Of a DNA stretch of 64,000 nucleotides, positions 25,578 through 35,024 are shown one piece after another. The stretch's first letter is position 1; every line of letters begins with the position of its first letter. The notes below the pieces were generated by a model. It worked only from the letters and a program-made list of their open reading frames with translations. It made no database searches and was not told where the DNA came from. The stretch is taken from positions 744,001-808,000 of the forward strand of contig CAJXVW010000001.1 in the NCBI GenBank assembly GCA_913062645.1. The letters are read 5' to 3'. The translations under genes and the position numbers were made by a program. Source of the stretch: an uncultured Mycoplasmatota bacterium (GTDB taxonomy: Bacteria; Bacillota_I; Bacilli_A; Izemoplasmatales; Izemoplasmataceae).

Positions 25578-26420
25578 TTATGAGAAGGTTGGTGCGAAAC
25601 TGCCGCCAAATGGCATGCCGCCAGGGTGATGTCCCGGCATTTCATCGTATTCCGGCAGGTTGTCGGGATCTTCGAGTTCGATGAAGATGCGGTACAGTTC
25701 GCGAATGGTAAGCGGGATGAGGTCTTCAACGGTGTAACTGTCGTCCAGCGCGTGAATGCGGTAGATCAGCATCATCTTGGCGCGGGTGTACATGGCGACG
25801 CGGTGGTCTTCCATGGCGGCTTGTCGCTGTTCTTCGGTGAGCGGAATGTCGCGTGCGTTGAGCACCCAGTGCGGTGCCGGTAGACGTCCCATTTCGGTGT
25901 TCAGCTTGTTGCGCAACGCGGTCTCGACACGGTTGCGGATGGTCTCGTTGGTGGCTGTGACATCGATCAGGATGATGTTGCTGTCGTCGGTTGTCGTGAC
26001 AAGATAGCCGCGGGCTTCAAGACGGGCGATAAGTACCTCTAGAACCTCGTCAAGCGACATGCCGAGATAGGTGATGTCGCGCGATACGACGGCTTCCCCA
26101 TCGTCACTCAGCGCGGTGACGGTAATGACTTTGTCGTCTTCGTCGAGCGTGATCTGAATCGAGGGGTTGACTTCGAGCGTGATGGTCGATGCGACCACGG
26201 GATCGTTGTTGCGAATGAACGCGGTGAAGATGATCAGCGTGATGACAATGACGCTTGTCAGTGACAATACGGCTTTGCGAGTGAACAAACGGTTCCAGGA
26301 AAAGACCGATTCCTTGGGTGGAACCCGGAATTCGGGGGATGCCTTGATCTGACTTAGGACGTCGGGGACGTCCTTTTCGAATGCGTCTTTGACGCGGCGT
26401 TTGATGTTGTCGTCGTTCAT
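25578..26420 (-). CDS. RsgI-like membrane anti-sigma factor
   Basis: A 280-residue protein: a ~48-residue cytoplasmic part (residues ~1-48), one membrane helix (AVLSLTSVIVITLIIFTAFI, ~50-69), then an extracytoplasmic domain that starts STITLEVNPSIQITLDEDD. The VNPSIxI stretch is characteristic of the RsgI-like middle domain of anti-sigma factors. The tail ends in a His/Pro/Gly-rich segment with no recognised sensor domain. It should bind and hold the ECF sigma factor encoded just upstream and release it on an envelope signal. The ribosome site TAGGTGA overlaps the sigma stop codon; the gap between the genes is 8 bases. The signal sensed is unknown. Confidence 0.7.
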   Translation of the reverse strand: MNDDNIKRRVKDAFEKDVPDVLSQIKASPEFRVPPKESVFSWNRLFTRKAVLSLTSVIVITLIIFTAFIRNNDPVVASTITLEVNPSIQITLDEDDKVITVTALSDDGEAVVSRDITYLGMSLDEVLEVLIARLEARGYLVTTTDDSNIILIDVTATNETIRNRVETALRNKLNTEMGRLPAPHWVLNARDIPLTEEQRQAAMEDHRVAMYTRAKMMLIYRIHALDDSYTVEDLIPLTIRELYRIFIELEDPDNLPEYDEMPGHHPGGMPFGGSFAPTFS

Positions 26421-26428
26421 GGGTTCAC

Positions 26429-26950
26429 CTACTCTCCGAATTGGTCTTTCAATTTGTGGATGGCTTGATTGTATTTCCAGGTGATGGTACCGAGGGGTTT
26501 TTTGAGGATGGCGGCGATCTCCCGATGTTTGAGTTCGCCGATCACGTGCATGATCACGATTTCCTGTTCTTCGTCATCGAGACTCTCCAGCATGTCGCGG
26601 ACAATCAATCGTTGTTCCGAGGAACTGTCCTCCTGACCGAAGATGTATTCGTCTTCGTTGATGTCGAAACACAGTTCCCGCTTGCGCCGATTGTATTCAT
26701 TGATCGACAGATTGCGGGATATCATCACGATCCAGGACTTAAAACTGTAGGACGGCTTGAAACTATGAATCTTCTCAAGTGCCTTGAGATAGGCGTCCTG
26801 CATGATGTCTTCGGCGAGACTGCGATCCTTGAGAATCTGCAAGGCCGTATAATACACCAGGCTCTTGGTTTCGTGATAAATGGCGTCAAACACGGACATG
26901 TCGCCGTTTTGCAGCCGCTTCACCAGCGCATTCAGTTGGTTGGACGTCAT
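26429..26950 (-). CDS. ECF-type RNA polymerase sigma factor
   Basis: A 173-residue sigma-70 family protein with region 2 (QILKDRSLAEDIMQDAYLKA, ~37-56, and SFKSWIVMISRNLSINEYNR) and region 4 (~115-170, EIAAILKKPLGTITWKYNQA). Regions 1 and 3 are absent, as usual for ECF factors. GAGGTGAT lies upstream of the start. It is co-transcribed with the anti-sigma gene. The upstream region has both a vegetative-like promoter and a GAAC-N16-CGAA arrangement that might be its own autoregulatory promoter; that is a guess. The regulon is unknown. Confidence 0.9.
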   Translation of the reverse strand: MTSNQLNALVKRLQNGDMSVFDAIYHETKSLVYYTALQILKDRSLAEDIMQDAYLKALEKIHSFKPSYSFKSWIVMISRNLSINEYNRRKRELCFDINEDEYIFGQEDSSSEQRLIVRDMLESLDDEEQEIVIMHVIGELKHREIAAILKKPLGTITWKYNQAIHKLKDQFGE

Positions 26951-26967
26951 CGAATCACCTCGTTCTA

Positions 26968-26996
26968 ATTATACGTACATTCGATGGGATAGTAAA
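26968..26996 (-). promoter_or_regulatory. Promoter of the sigma/anti-sigma operon
   Basis: On the minus strand TTTACT and TATAAT are 17 bases apart. GAAC (27000-27003) and CGAA (26980-26983) spaced by 16 bases overlap it and could be an ECF-type promoter. Confidence 0.6.
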
Positions 26997-27145
26997 GAGG
27001 TTCGCCGAAAATTGCACAGGTCCGTCCGCCAACCAGACACAGTGGGGCGTGCTTCGACCGAAGTCGCGGTTCACTATACAAACAAACGAACGGCCGATTT
27101 TATTGGCGCATTTGAAAAAATTGTAAAAATCTTTTATTGAATGTA

Positions 27146-27154
27146 TGATATAAT
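27146..27154 (+). promoter_or_regulatory. Extended -10 promoter of the yerC-like gene
   Basis: TGA-TATAAT; no convincing -35 box. Confidence 0.6.
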
Positions 27155-27180
27155 ATTGGTAGTGAAAAGGGGTGGGAACC

Positions 27181-27480
27181 ATGAATCACCGGTACAAAGT
27201 CCAAAACGAACAGATCGACAAACTGTTCGAAGCGATTCTCAAACTGCGCAACGTGGAAGAGTGTTATCGCTTTTTCGATGATTTGTGCACGATCAACGAG
27301 CTTGAGGCCTTCGGTCAGCGCTTCGAAGTCGCCAAGATGTTGTACAATCACAAAACCTATCAGGAAATCGAACGCGAAACCGGCATCAGTGCCGCGACGA
27401 TCTCCAAAATCTCCAAGTCGTTTTCACTCGGCCCCGGCGGGTACGAGCTGTTGATCAAACGCATCAACGGCGAAGAATAG
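27181..27480 (+). CDS. YerC/YecD family TrpR-related protein
   Basis: A 99-residue protein of the TrpR-like YerC/YecD family. The helical region LEAFGQRFEVAKMLYNHKTY (~42-61) leads into a helix-turn-helix, YQEIERETGISAATISKISK (~61-80), and a closing GPGGYELLI. Members are thought to be small DNA-binding regulators; the target is not established. ATG 27181 follows AAAAGGGGTGGG; GTG 27172 lies within that site and is rejected. It stands alone, with an extended -10 promoter and no clear terminator before the tRNA gene. Confidence 0.85.
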   Translation: MNHRYKVQNEQIDKLFEAILKLRNVEECYRFFDDLCTINELEAFGQRFEVAKMLYNHKTYQEIERETGISAATISKISKSFSLGPGGYELLIKRINGEE

Positions 27481-27551
27481 CCGAAAAGAGCAAACGACAC
27501 AGCCGCTTTTTCAACACGCGCGTACAATCGAAAAATACTTTGATATTTTTG

Positions 27552-27579
27552 TTTCATTTTCACCAAAATATTGTATAAT
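27552..27579 (+). promoter_or_regulatory. Probable promoter of the tRNA-Leu gene
   Basis: TATAAT at 27574-27579 with TTTCAT 16 bases upstream; the -10 box is strong and the -35 weak. Confidence 0.5.
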
Positions 27580-27590
27580 ATTATTGCTGT

Positions 27591-27677
27591 GCCAGCGTGG
27601 TGGAACTGGTAGACACGCTAGACTCAAAATCTTGTGGCCTTACGGCCGTGTCGGTTCGACTCCGACCGCTGGTACCA
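27591..27677 (+). tRNA. tRNA-Leu (anticodon CAA)
   Basis: An 87-base class II tRNA with encoded CCA. The acceptor arm GCCAGCG pairs with CGCTGGT (first pair G-U), the D stem is GTG/CAC, and the seven-base anticodon loop CTCAAAA gives CAA for UUG codons. A long variable arm with a GGCC/GGCC stem and a T arm GTCGG-TTCGACT-CCGAC follow. The anticodon stem CTAGA/TCTTG has one U-U mismatch at position 28-42. Confidence 0.95.
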
Positions 27678-27685
27678 TATCAAAC

Positions 27686-27715
27686 AAAAGGATGACCCCT
27701 GTCATCCTTTTTTTG
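27686..27715. terminator. Terminator after tRNA-Leu, overlapping the end of the merR gene
   Basis: AAAAGGATGAC pairs perfectly with GTCATCCTTTT around CCCT and continues with T. The stop codon of the minus-strand MerR gene lies in the descending arm, and on that strand the hairpin is followed by TTTTG. Confidence 0.88.
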
Positions 27716-28469
27716 TGTGATAATGTTGCATCGCCTGATTGAGGAATACGGCCGCCCCGGCCCCGGCGTTGTCGTAGTAGGCGCGGAACCGCTCATCGTC
27801 GACGTACATCTGGGTCAGACCGAGGTGTGCTTGAGGACTGTAAGTGTTCCAGAAGTAGCGGATCCACCGTTCGTGCATGGCGCAGATGTCCATCGCGATC
27901 GGGTCGTCGAAGGCTGCGCCGTTACGCATCGCTTCGCCGAGTTTGGCGAGGATGTCCTCGCCCAGCTGTTGTATGGTCTGAAACTCGTGTTTGGATAGCT
28001 TGCGCATCTTGGCATAGGACTGAGCCACTGCGTCCTCGCCATACTTCGTGCGAATTTCTTCGCCGTGGTCGCGCTCGTTGGTTGCGATCAGTTCTTCGCG
28101 CAACCCGTTGAACTTGTCACGTTGATTCATGGGTTTGTCTCCTTTGAGATGGGATATGCTGCGGTTGACGGTATCGAGAATGTTGCGCATGCGCTGTTGT
28201 TCCAGAAGCAACCGGTCACGATGTTCCAGCAGAGCCTGAAGTGGATCGTATGCCGTATCATCGAGCGTCTTGCGGATCGTGTCGAGCGACATGCCTAGTC
28301 GGCGGTAGAGAAGAATCTGTTGCAGTCGGTCGACGTGATGGTCGTCGTAAAGACGATAGTTCGAATCCGTGTCACGGTCGGCGACCAACAATCCGATATC
28401 GTCGTAATGGCGCAATGTTCGCGTGCTGATTCCTGCCAGTTTGGCAAGTTGTTGAATACGATAACTCAT
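27702..28469 (-). CDS. TipA-type MerR regulator with TipAS ligand domain
   Basis: A 255-residue regulator. The N-terminal MerR helix-turn-helix (IQQLAKLAGISTRTLRHYDD, ~5-24, and the RLYDDHHVDRLQQI wing) is followed by a long coiled-coil helix (~80-110). The C-terminal ~140 residues are a TipAS-type domain, with HERWIRYFW and a final YYDNAGAGAAVFLNQAM that match the antibiotic-recognition fold of TipA and Mta. Such proteins activate resistance genes on binding thiopeptides or similar drugs. Its own promoter has a 19-base spacer, typical of MerR-activated promoters, so it likely autoregulates. No resistance gene is adjacent on this strand. Confidence 0.87.
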   Translation of the reverse strand: MSYRIQQLAKLAGISTRTLRHYDDIGLLVADRDTDSNYRLYDDHHVDRLQQILLYRRLGMSLDTIRKTLDDTAYDPLQALLEHRDRLLLEQQRMRNILDTVNRSISHLKGDKPMNQRDKFNGLREELIATNERDHGEEIRTKYGEDAVAQSYAKMRKLSKHEFQTIQQLGEDILAKLGEAMRNGAAFDDPIAMDICAMHERWIRYFWNTYSPQAHLGLTQMYVDDERFRAYYDNAGAGAAVFLNQAMQHYHTKKG

Positions 28470-28484
28470 ACTATCACCATCTAC

Positions 28485-28515
28485 AGTATAAACCTTCCCG
28501 TTACGGTAATGTCAA
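28485..28515 (-). promoter_or_regulatory. MerR-type promoter of the tipA-like gene
   Basis: On the minus strand TTGACA and TATACT are 19 bases apart, the long spacer that MerR proteins untwist. The spacer carries an imperfect dyad, ACC...GGT. Confidence 0.75.
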
Positions 28516-28571
28516 GCACCAATCAAAAAAAGTGAAATTCTTGGAATTGGTGGGGAAACCTCGGCCTTTTA

Positions 28572-28580
28572 TGGTATAAT
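28572..28580 (+). promoter_or_regulatory. Extended -10 promoter of the PAS-GGDEF gene
   Basis: TGG-TATAAT; no clear -35 box. Confidence 0.6.
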
Positions 28581-28613
28581 GTTAAATAGGGTTTTTTACG
28601 AAAGGTGACACGC

Positions 28614-29510
28614 ATGGAAGAGAAGTGGAATTCGGTATTGAAGGATCTGTACGAAGGAGTCTATGTGGTGGACCGCAATCGCAAGATCCTGTTTTGGAAC
28701 AGTGGCAGCGAAAACATCAGCGGCTACACCAGCGCAGAAGTCGTCGGTCGTCATTGTCAGGACAATTTGCTCGACCACATGGATGCCAGTGGGCACCATC
28801 TCTGTCATGACGGATGTCCGCTCCATCATACGCTGAGAACCGGTGAGACTCGCTCGGCCGATGTCTTTCTACGCCATCAATTGGGACACCGCGTTCCGGT
28901 TCGTGTTCGCACACTGCCGATTCATGATGCGGATGGTGAGGTAGCGGCAGCCATCGAGATCTTCGAAAGTGCCGTTCCCAAACGCGACATCTTCGCCGAA
29001 CACCGTCAACTCACCAACATGGCGATGACAGACGAACTGACAAGACTCAAGAATCGTCGTTTCATGATGCTGCAACTCCAGCATGCGTTGAATGAGCTAC
29101 ATGAGTTCGATCGATCGTTTGGCGTGCTCTTCATCGACATCGATGATTTCAAAGACATCAATGATCGCCATGGACATGGCGTCGGCGATGATATCTTGCG
29201 TCTGGTCGCATCGACATTGTCCAACAACACCCGCGCCGATGACATCACAGGTCGCTACGGCGGCGAAGAATTCCTCGTCATCCTCAAAGGCGTCACCAGC
29301 AAGACCATTCATGCGGTCGCTGAAAAACTGCGGCTGCTGGTCGCGGCGTCGGTCTGGTATACCGATGATCTCGATCGCATTCAAGTAACGGTATCCGTCG
29401 GTGGTGCGATCTGTCACGCGGATGATACCGTCGAATCACTTGTCGACCGAGCCGACAAGTTCATGTATCAGGCAAAACAACAAGGCAAGAATCAAACCAT
29501 CACCGAATAA
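28614..29510 (+). CDS. PAS-GGDEF diguanylate cyclase (soluble)
   Basis: A 298-residue cytosolic protein. A PAS domain (~3-115) contains VYVVDRNRKILFWNSG and HLCHDGCPLHHTL, whose Cys and His residues might bind a metal or cofactor. A GGDEF domain (~135-298) carries GRYGGEEFLVILKG. The segment RADD just before it matches the RxxD product-inhibition site, which the other two GGDEF proteins in this window lack. Expected activity: synthesis of cyclic-di-GMP with feedback control. ATG 28614 is preferred over GTG 28605, which overlaps the AAAGGTGA ribosome site. Acetate kinase begins 13 bases after the stop. Confidence 0.88.
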   Translation: MEEKWNSVLKDLYEGVYVVDRNRKILFWNSGSENISGYTSAEVVGRHCQDNLLDHMDASGHHLCHDGCPLHHTLRTGETRSADVFLRHQLGHRVPVRVRTLPIHDADGEVAAAIEIFESAVPKRDIFAEHRQLTNMAMTDELTRLKNRRFMMLQLQHALNELHEFDRSFGVLFIDIDDFKDINDRHGHGVGDDILRLVASTLSNNTRADDITGRYGGEEFLVILKGVTSKTIHAVAEKLRLLVAASVWYTDDLDRIQVTVSVGGAICHADDTVESLVDRADKFMYQAKQQGKNQTITE

Positions 29511-29523
29511 ACGGAGGTACAAC

Positions 29524-30711
29524 ATGAAAATCATTGCAGTCAACGCCGGCAGTTCGTCATTGAAATTCCAATTGTTGAAGATGCCGGAAGAAGCCGTTTT
29601 GGCCAGTGGCATCGTCGAACGCATCGGCATCGCCAATTCCGTCATCAAAATCAAACGAAACGGGGAAAAGATCGAAGAAGAGGTTGCCGTTGAAAATCAT
29701 CGCGTTGCCGTCGAGCTACTGCTCAACAAACTGGTCGAGCTCGACATCGTCGAATCCATTGACGACATCGACGGCGTCGGTCACCGCGTCGTTCATGGCG
29801 GGGAAAAGTTCGCACAAAGCGTCGTCATCACCGATGAGGTCATCCAGGCGATCGAGGACGTCAGCGACCTAGCTCCGCTTCACAATCCAGCCAATCTGAC
29901 CGGCATCCGTGCCTTCCAGGAGGCATTGCCGCACATCAAGGGGGTCGCGGTGTTCGACACGGCCTTCCACCAGACGATGCCCAAAGAATCGTATTTGTAC
30001 GGGGTACCGTACGACTGGTACGAAAACTATGGAGTGCGCAAGTACGGGTTCCACGGAACCTCGCACCGCTATGTGGCGGAGCGATGTGCGGCACTATTGG
30101 ATAAACCAATCGAAGACACCAAAATCATCGTCCTGCATCTTGGCAATGGGGCCAGCATCTGCGCTGTTGACGGTGGGAAGAGCGTCGATACGTCGATGGG
30201 CTTTACACCACTGGCCGGCATTCTCATGGGCACTCGTAGCGGCGACATCGATCCGGCAATTGTCGAGTTCATCGTCAACAAGGAACAAAAAGATGTATCG
30301 GATGTCATCAATGATTTGAACAAGAAATCCGGCTATCTCGGCATGTCCCGCAACTCCAGCGATTCCCGTGATCTGTGGACCGCTGCCCACGCCGGTGACA
30401 AGCAGAGTCTGCTTGCCGTCAAGAAACAAGTCAAGATGATCGCCGATTATGTTGCTGCCTACTATGTCACAATGGGTGGATGCGATGCCATCTGCTTCAC
30501 CGCCGGAGTCGGTGAAAATGCCATCTTCACCAGACAACTGATCGCCAAACGATTGCATGCGCTGGGCGTCAAGATTGATGAGGAGCGTAATTTCGTTCGC
30601 GGCAAGGAACGGTTGATTTCAACCGACGATTCCGCGATTCGCCTGTATCTCCTGCCGACCAACGAAGAAGTGATGATTGCCCGCGATACCCTGCGTCTCA
30701 GCAAAGCATAA
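29524..30711 (+). CDS. ackA: Acetate kinase
   Basis: A 395-residue acetate kinase that interconverts acetyl phosphate plus ADP with acetate plus ATP, the ATP-forming end step of acetate fermentation. Family signatures are clear: NAGSSSLKFQL at the start, HRVVHGGE, FDTAFHQTMP, GFHGTSHRY, HLGNGASIC and MGTRSGDIDP. Length is normal. GGAGGT lies 6 bases before the ATG; an in-frame extension to 29401 would run back through the preceding gene. The 13-base gap suggests co-transcription with the PAS-GGDEF gene. No phosphotransacetylase gene is nearby. Confidence 0.97.
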   Translation: MKIIAVNAGSSSLKFQLLKMPEEAVLASGIVERIGIANSVIKIKRNGEKIEEEVAVENHRVAVELLLNKLVELDIVESIDDIDGVGHRVVHGGEKFAQSVVITDEVIQAIEDVSDLAPLHNPANLTGIRAFQEALPHIKGVAVFDTAFHQTMPKESYLYGVPYDWYENYGVRKYGFHGTSHRYVAERCAALLDKPIEDTKIIVLHLGNGASICAVDGGKSVDTSMGFTPLAGILMGTRSGDIDPAIVEFIVNKEQKDVSDVINDLNKKSGYLGMSRNSSDSRDLWTAAHAGDKQSLLAVKKQVKMIADYVAAYYVTMGGCDAICFTAGVGENAIFTRQLIAKRLHALGVKIDEERNFVRGKERLISTDDSAIRLYLLPTNEEVMIARDTLRLSKA

Positions 30712-30738
30712 AAAAGAAAGTCTCGTACTTTCTTTTTT
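30711..30738 (+). terminator. Intrinsic terminator after ackA
   Basis: AAAAAGAAAGT pairs with ACTTTCTTTTT around CTCGT and continues as T. Confidence 0.8.
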
Positions 30739-30753
30739 CACAGGAGGTGCCCC

Positions 30754-31407
30754 ATGAACATTACCATCGATCCGATCATTCGTGACTTGACACCGGCGTT
30801 TTCCATTGGTGTGATGACGGCCACCGTCGCCATTGACACACATGCGGAACTGGACCAGCTCATCAACGATTTGGAACAGTCCATCCGCAACAAACACGAC
30901 ATCAGCGAAGTCGTCACGATGGATATCATACTGGATGGTCGCGATGCCTACCGCGCATACGGCAAGGACCCCAGTCGTTACCGACTGGCCGTCGAGAGCC
31001 TGTATCGCCGCATCATCAAAGGAAATCATCTGTATCGCATCAACAACGTCGTCGACCTCGGCAACGTGCTGTCGTTGATGACACGCAAAAGCGTCGCCGT
31101 ACTCGATCGCAGTCAAATCGAAGGTGACGTGCGGATTCGACTGGGACAGCCGAGCGACGATTACCACGGACTTGGTCGCGGCAAACTGAATGTCACCGAC
31201 ATTCCCGTCTATGTCGATGATCGTGGTCCATTCGGTTCGACCACCAGCGATACCGAACGTACCAAGATTCGTCCGCAAACGCGAGAAATGTTGTTGTTCA
31301 TCATTTCCTTTTCGGGAGCGGAAGTGTTATCGGATGAACTGACAATCGCCGTTGATCTGTATACCAGATTTGCCTCAGCGAAAAATGTAAAAACTTGGAT
31401 CATTTAA
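30754..31407 (+). CDS. B3/B4 tRNA-binding domain protein
   Basis: A 217-residue free-standing homologue of the B3/B4 domain of the phenylalanyl-tRNA synthetase beta subunit. Supporting sequence: DPSRYRLAVESLYRRIIKG, then NNVVDLGNVLSLMTRKSVAVLD, and DDRGPFGSTTSDTERTKI. In PheT this fold edits mischarged Tyr-tRNA; free-standing members may edit or bind amino acids, but activity is not established. AGGAGGTG precedes the ATG. The gene lies just after the ackA terminator, without an obvious promoter of its own, so some read-through from ackA is plausible. Confidence 0.85.
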   Translation: MNITIDPIIRDLTPAFSIGVMTATVAIDTHAELDQLINDLEQSIRNKHDISEVVTMDIILDGRDAYRAYGKDPSRYRLAVESLYRRIIKGNHLYRINNVVDLGNVLSLMTRKSVAVLDRSQIEGDVRIRLGQPSDDYHGLGRGKLNVTDIPVYVDDRGPFGSTTSDTERTKIRPQTREMLLFIISFSGAEVLSDELTIAVDLYTRFASAKNVKTWII

Positions 31408-31435
31408 CGAGTTTGAGCCTTAGAGAATGAAAAAT

Positions 31436-31458
31436 CGGTCAATTTTTGACCGTTTTTT
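31436..31458 (+). terminator. Intrinsic terminator after the B3/B4 gene
   Basis: CGGTCAA pairs with TTGACCG around TTT, followed by six T. Confidence 0.9.
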
Positions 31459-31459
31459 G

Positions 31460-31488
31460 TTGCTTTTTGGTTTTAACTGCGATACAAT
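31460..31488 (+). promoter_or_regulatory. Promoter of the double-HU membrane protein gene
   Basis: TTGCTT and TACAAT are separated by 17 bases. Confidence 0.65.
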
Positions 31489-31506
31489 TGACGTTGAGGT
31501 GATACC

Positions 31507-33085
<1,579 letters not shown>

Positions 33086-33093
<8 letters not shown>

Positions 33094-33118
33094 TGGTGAA
33101 AACCGCTATTCTTTTATT
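33086..33118 (+). terminator. Intrinsic terminator of the double-HU gene
   Basis: AAGAATAGTGGT pairs with ACCGCTATTCTT (one G-U) around GAAA; a modest T-rich tail follows. The stop codon is inside the stem. Confidence 0.78.
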
Positions 33119-33129
33119 TAGAAAGGGTG

Positions 33130-33157
33130 TTGTAAACACTTGGAAATGTGATATGAT
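33130..33157 (+). promoter_or_regulatory. Promoter of the glycine cleavage operon
   Basis: TTGTAA and TATGAT are 16 bases apart. Only ~87 bases separate the operon from the previous gene, leaving no room for a glycine riboswitch. Confidence 0.6.
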
Positions 33158-33180
33158 AATGGTAGAAAGGCGGTGACCCG

Positions 33181-35022
33181 ATGATATTTGTCGATACCAC
33201 CAAGAACAATCAGTCCACATGCGCCTATTTCTTTGGACTCGAAGAGCATCTGATCAAGGACGTGCACCAGGACGAGGACATGTTCCTGCTATGGATCGTC
33301 CGTCCCACCGTGATGATCGGTCGCCATCAAGTCACTGAGCGCGAAGTTGACGCGGATTATCTTGCCGCCAACGACATCGCCGTCGTCCGTCGCAACAGCG
33401 GTGGCGGTGCTGTCTACACCGATCCGGGTTGCTTCCAGTTTTCCTTCATCACCGATGCCGTTCATCACGGCGACATCTTCCAAACGCATGTACAAGGCAT
33501 CATCGATGCCATCAACGACCTGGGCTTGCCAGCGACGTTCGCAGGGCGCAACGACATATTGCTCGACGGTCGCAAATTTAGCGGTAACGCCGAATACATC
33601 TACAAGAACAAGATGGTGGTCCACGGTACGATCCTCTTCGACACCAATCTTGATCACCTGATCGGATCGCTCACTCCGGACAAGTCGAAACTCACCAAAC
33701 ATGCCATTCAAAGCGTCGCATCCCGTGTTGTCAACATCGGCACCAAACTCGACCTCGACCAGACGGCATTCCGTGATCACCTGATCGCCAGCATTGCCGA
33801 TCGAACGATCGATGTCAACCAGTTGGATGCCGTCGCGATCGAACGCTATGCGGAAAAGTTTCGGACCGAGGACTGGAATTACGGCAAGAATCCCAAATAC
33901 GGCATCACCCGCGAGATGAAGTTTGATTCGGGGATGTACCGCGTGGATCTCGACATCAAAGGCAATCTCGTCTACAAGATGGCGATCAGCGGTGATTTCT
34001 TCGCCCTCCAAGACATCGCTCAATTCGAACAGGCATTCCTACTCAAGCCGTTCACCCGCAATGCCTTCGTCGAGGTAACCAAACAGACCAAGGTCAACGC
34101 CTACTTTCATGGCTTGCGGCGATCGGAGTTCCTCCGCCTGGTGTTCGGGGAACATACTCGCCGTCGTCCCGTCAAGCCCGACCATCTCAAGGTCGATCTG
34201 GCCAATCTCAACAAACAGACCAAAGAGATTCGCGCGTTGCTCAAACAGCACAATCTCCACACCGTCTGTCAGGAAGCATCCTGTCCCAACCAGATGGAGT
34301 GTTTCAGTTCCAAGACCGCCACATTCATGATACTCGGCACGCACTGCACCCGCAACTGCAGCTTTTGCGACGTACCGCAGGATCGACCGCAACCGGTTGA
34401 TCCGGAGGAGCCCAAGAACATCCTCCGCGCCGTCAAACTGATGAATTTGAAACACGTCGTCATCACCTCGGTCTGTCGTGACGATCTCAAGAACGATTAC
34501 GGCAGCAAGCACTTCGCAGAATGCATTCGAACCATCCAGAAGGGTGCGCCGGAGACCACCATAGAAGTGTTGATTCCCGACTTTCTCGGGCACGTCGAAT
34601 CGATTCAACGGGTCGTCGACGCCAAACCCGACGTCATCAACCACAACCTTGAAACGGTCCGTCGCATCTCTCCGGATCTGCGCGACCGGGCGACGTACGA
34701 CCGCAGTCTGTTCGTACTCCGTACGGTCAAGAAGATGGATCCCTCGATTCTCACCAAATCCGGCCTGATGGTCGGCGTCGGAGAAACACCGGAAGAAGTC
34801 GTGGAGACCATGGAAGATTTGCGTGCCGTAGGATGCGACATCCTGACCATCGGGCAATATCTGCAGCCCTCCAAGGAGCATCGCGAGGTCCACGAATACG
34901 TGTCACTCGACACCTTCGAGCAATACCGCGAGACCGGCAAGCAACTCGGATTCCGGTTCATCGCATCGGGACCGATGGTGCGCAGCAGCTACATGGCCCA
35001 CAAACAATTTGAAGGAGACTGA
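33181..35022 (+). CDS. Fused lipoate-protein ligase / lipoyl synthase
   Basis: A 613-residue single frame with two enzymes. Residues ~1-330 are lipoate-protein ligase A: RRNSGGGAVYTDPGC (~71-85) and DGRKFSGNAEY with the conserved Lys132 that contacts the lipoyl adenylate. Residues ~340-613 are lipoyl synthase, a radical SAM enzyme: auxiliary cluster Cys363, 368, 374 (CX4CX5C), SAM cluster Cys389, 393, 396 (CX3CX2C) and the C-terminal RSSY (601-604). The ligase could attach lipoate or octanoate and the synthase insert sulfur into the octanoyl group. All key residues of both parts are present. The gene leads the glycine cleavage operon, whose GcvH is the obvious target; gcvT starts 2 bases after its stop. 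Confidence 0.92.
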   Translation: MIFVDTTKNNQSTCAYFFGLEEHLIKDVHQDEDMFLLWIVRPTVMIGRHQVTEREVDADYLAANDIAVVRRNSGGGAVYTDPGCFQFSFITDAVHHGDIFQTHVQGIIDAINDLGLPATFAGRNDILLDGRKFSGNAEYIYKNKMVVHGTILFDTNLDHLIGSLTPDKSKLTKHAIQSVASRVVNIGTKLDLDQTAFRDHLIASIADRTIDVNQLDAVAIERYAEKFRTEDWNYGKNPKYGITREMKFDSGMYRVDLDIKGNLVYKMAISGDFFALQDIAQFEQAFLLKPFTRNAFVEVTKQTKVNAYFHGLRRSEFLRLVFGEHTRRRPVKPDHLKVDLANLNKQTKEIRALLKQHNLHTVCQEASCPNQMECFSSKTATFMILGTHCTRNCSFCDVPQDRPQPVDPEEPKNILRAVKLMNLKHVVITSVCRDDLKNDYGSKHFAECIRTIQKGAPETTIEVLIPDFLGHVESIQRVVDAKPDVINHNLETVRRISPDLRDRATYDRSLFVLRTVKKMDPSILTKSGLMVGVGETPEEVVETMEDLRAVGCDILTIGQYLQPSKEHREVHEYVSLDTFEQYRETGKQLGFRFIASGPMVRSSYMAHKQFEGD

Positions 35023-35024
35023 TC

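Noticed and set aside
26951..27180. Small RNA or gene in the spacer between the sigma factor and yerC-like genes
   Set aside because: Only the two divergent promoter regions are recognisable; the short frames there have no ribosome site.
33094..33180. Glycine riboswitch before the glycine cleavage operon
   Set aside because: Only 87 bases are available and they are taken up by a terminator, promoter and ribosome site; no aptamer-like core is seen.
34150..34230. Frameshift or misassembly joining lipoate ligase and lipoyl synthase
   Set aside because: The frame is continuous through the junction, with no stop and no second ribosome site, and both halves are complete.
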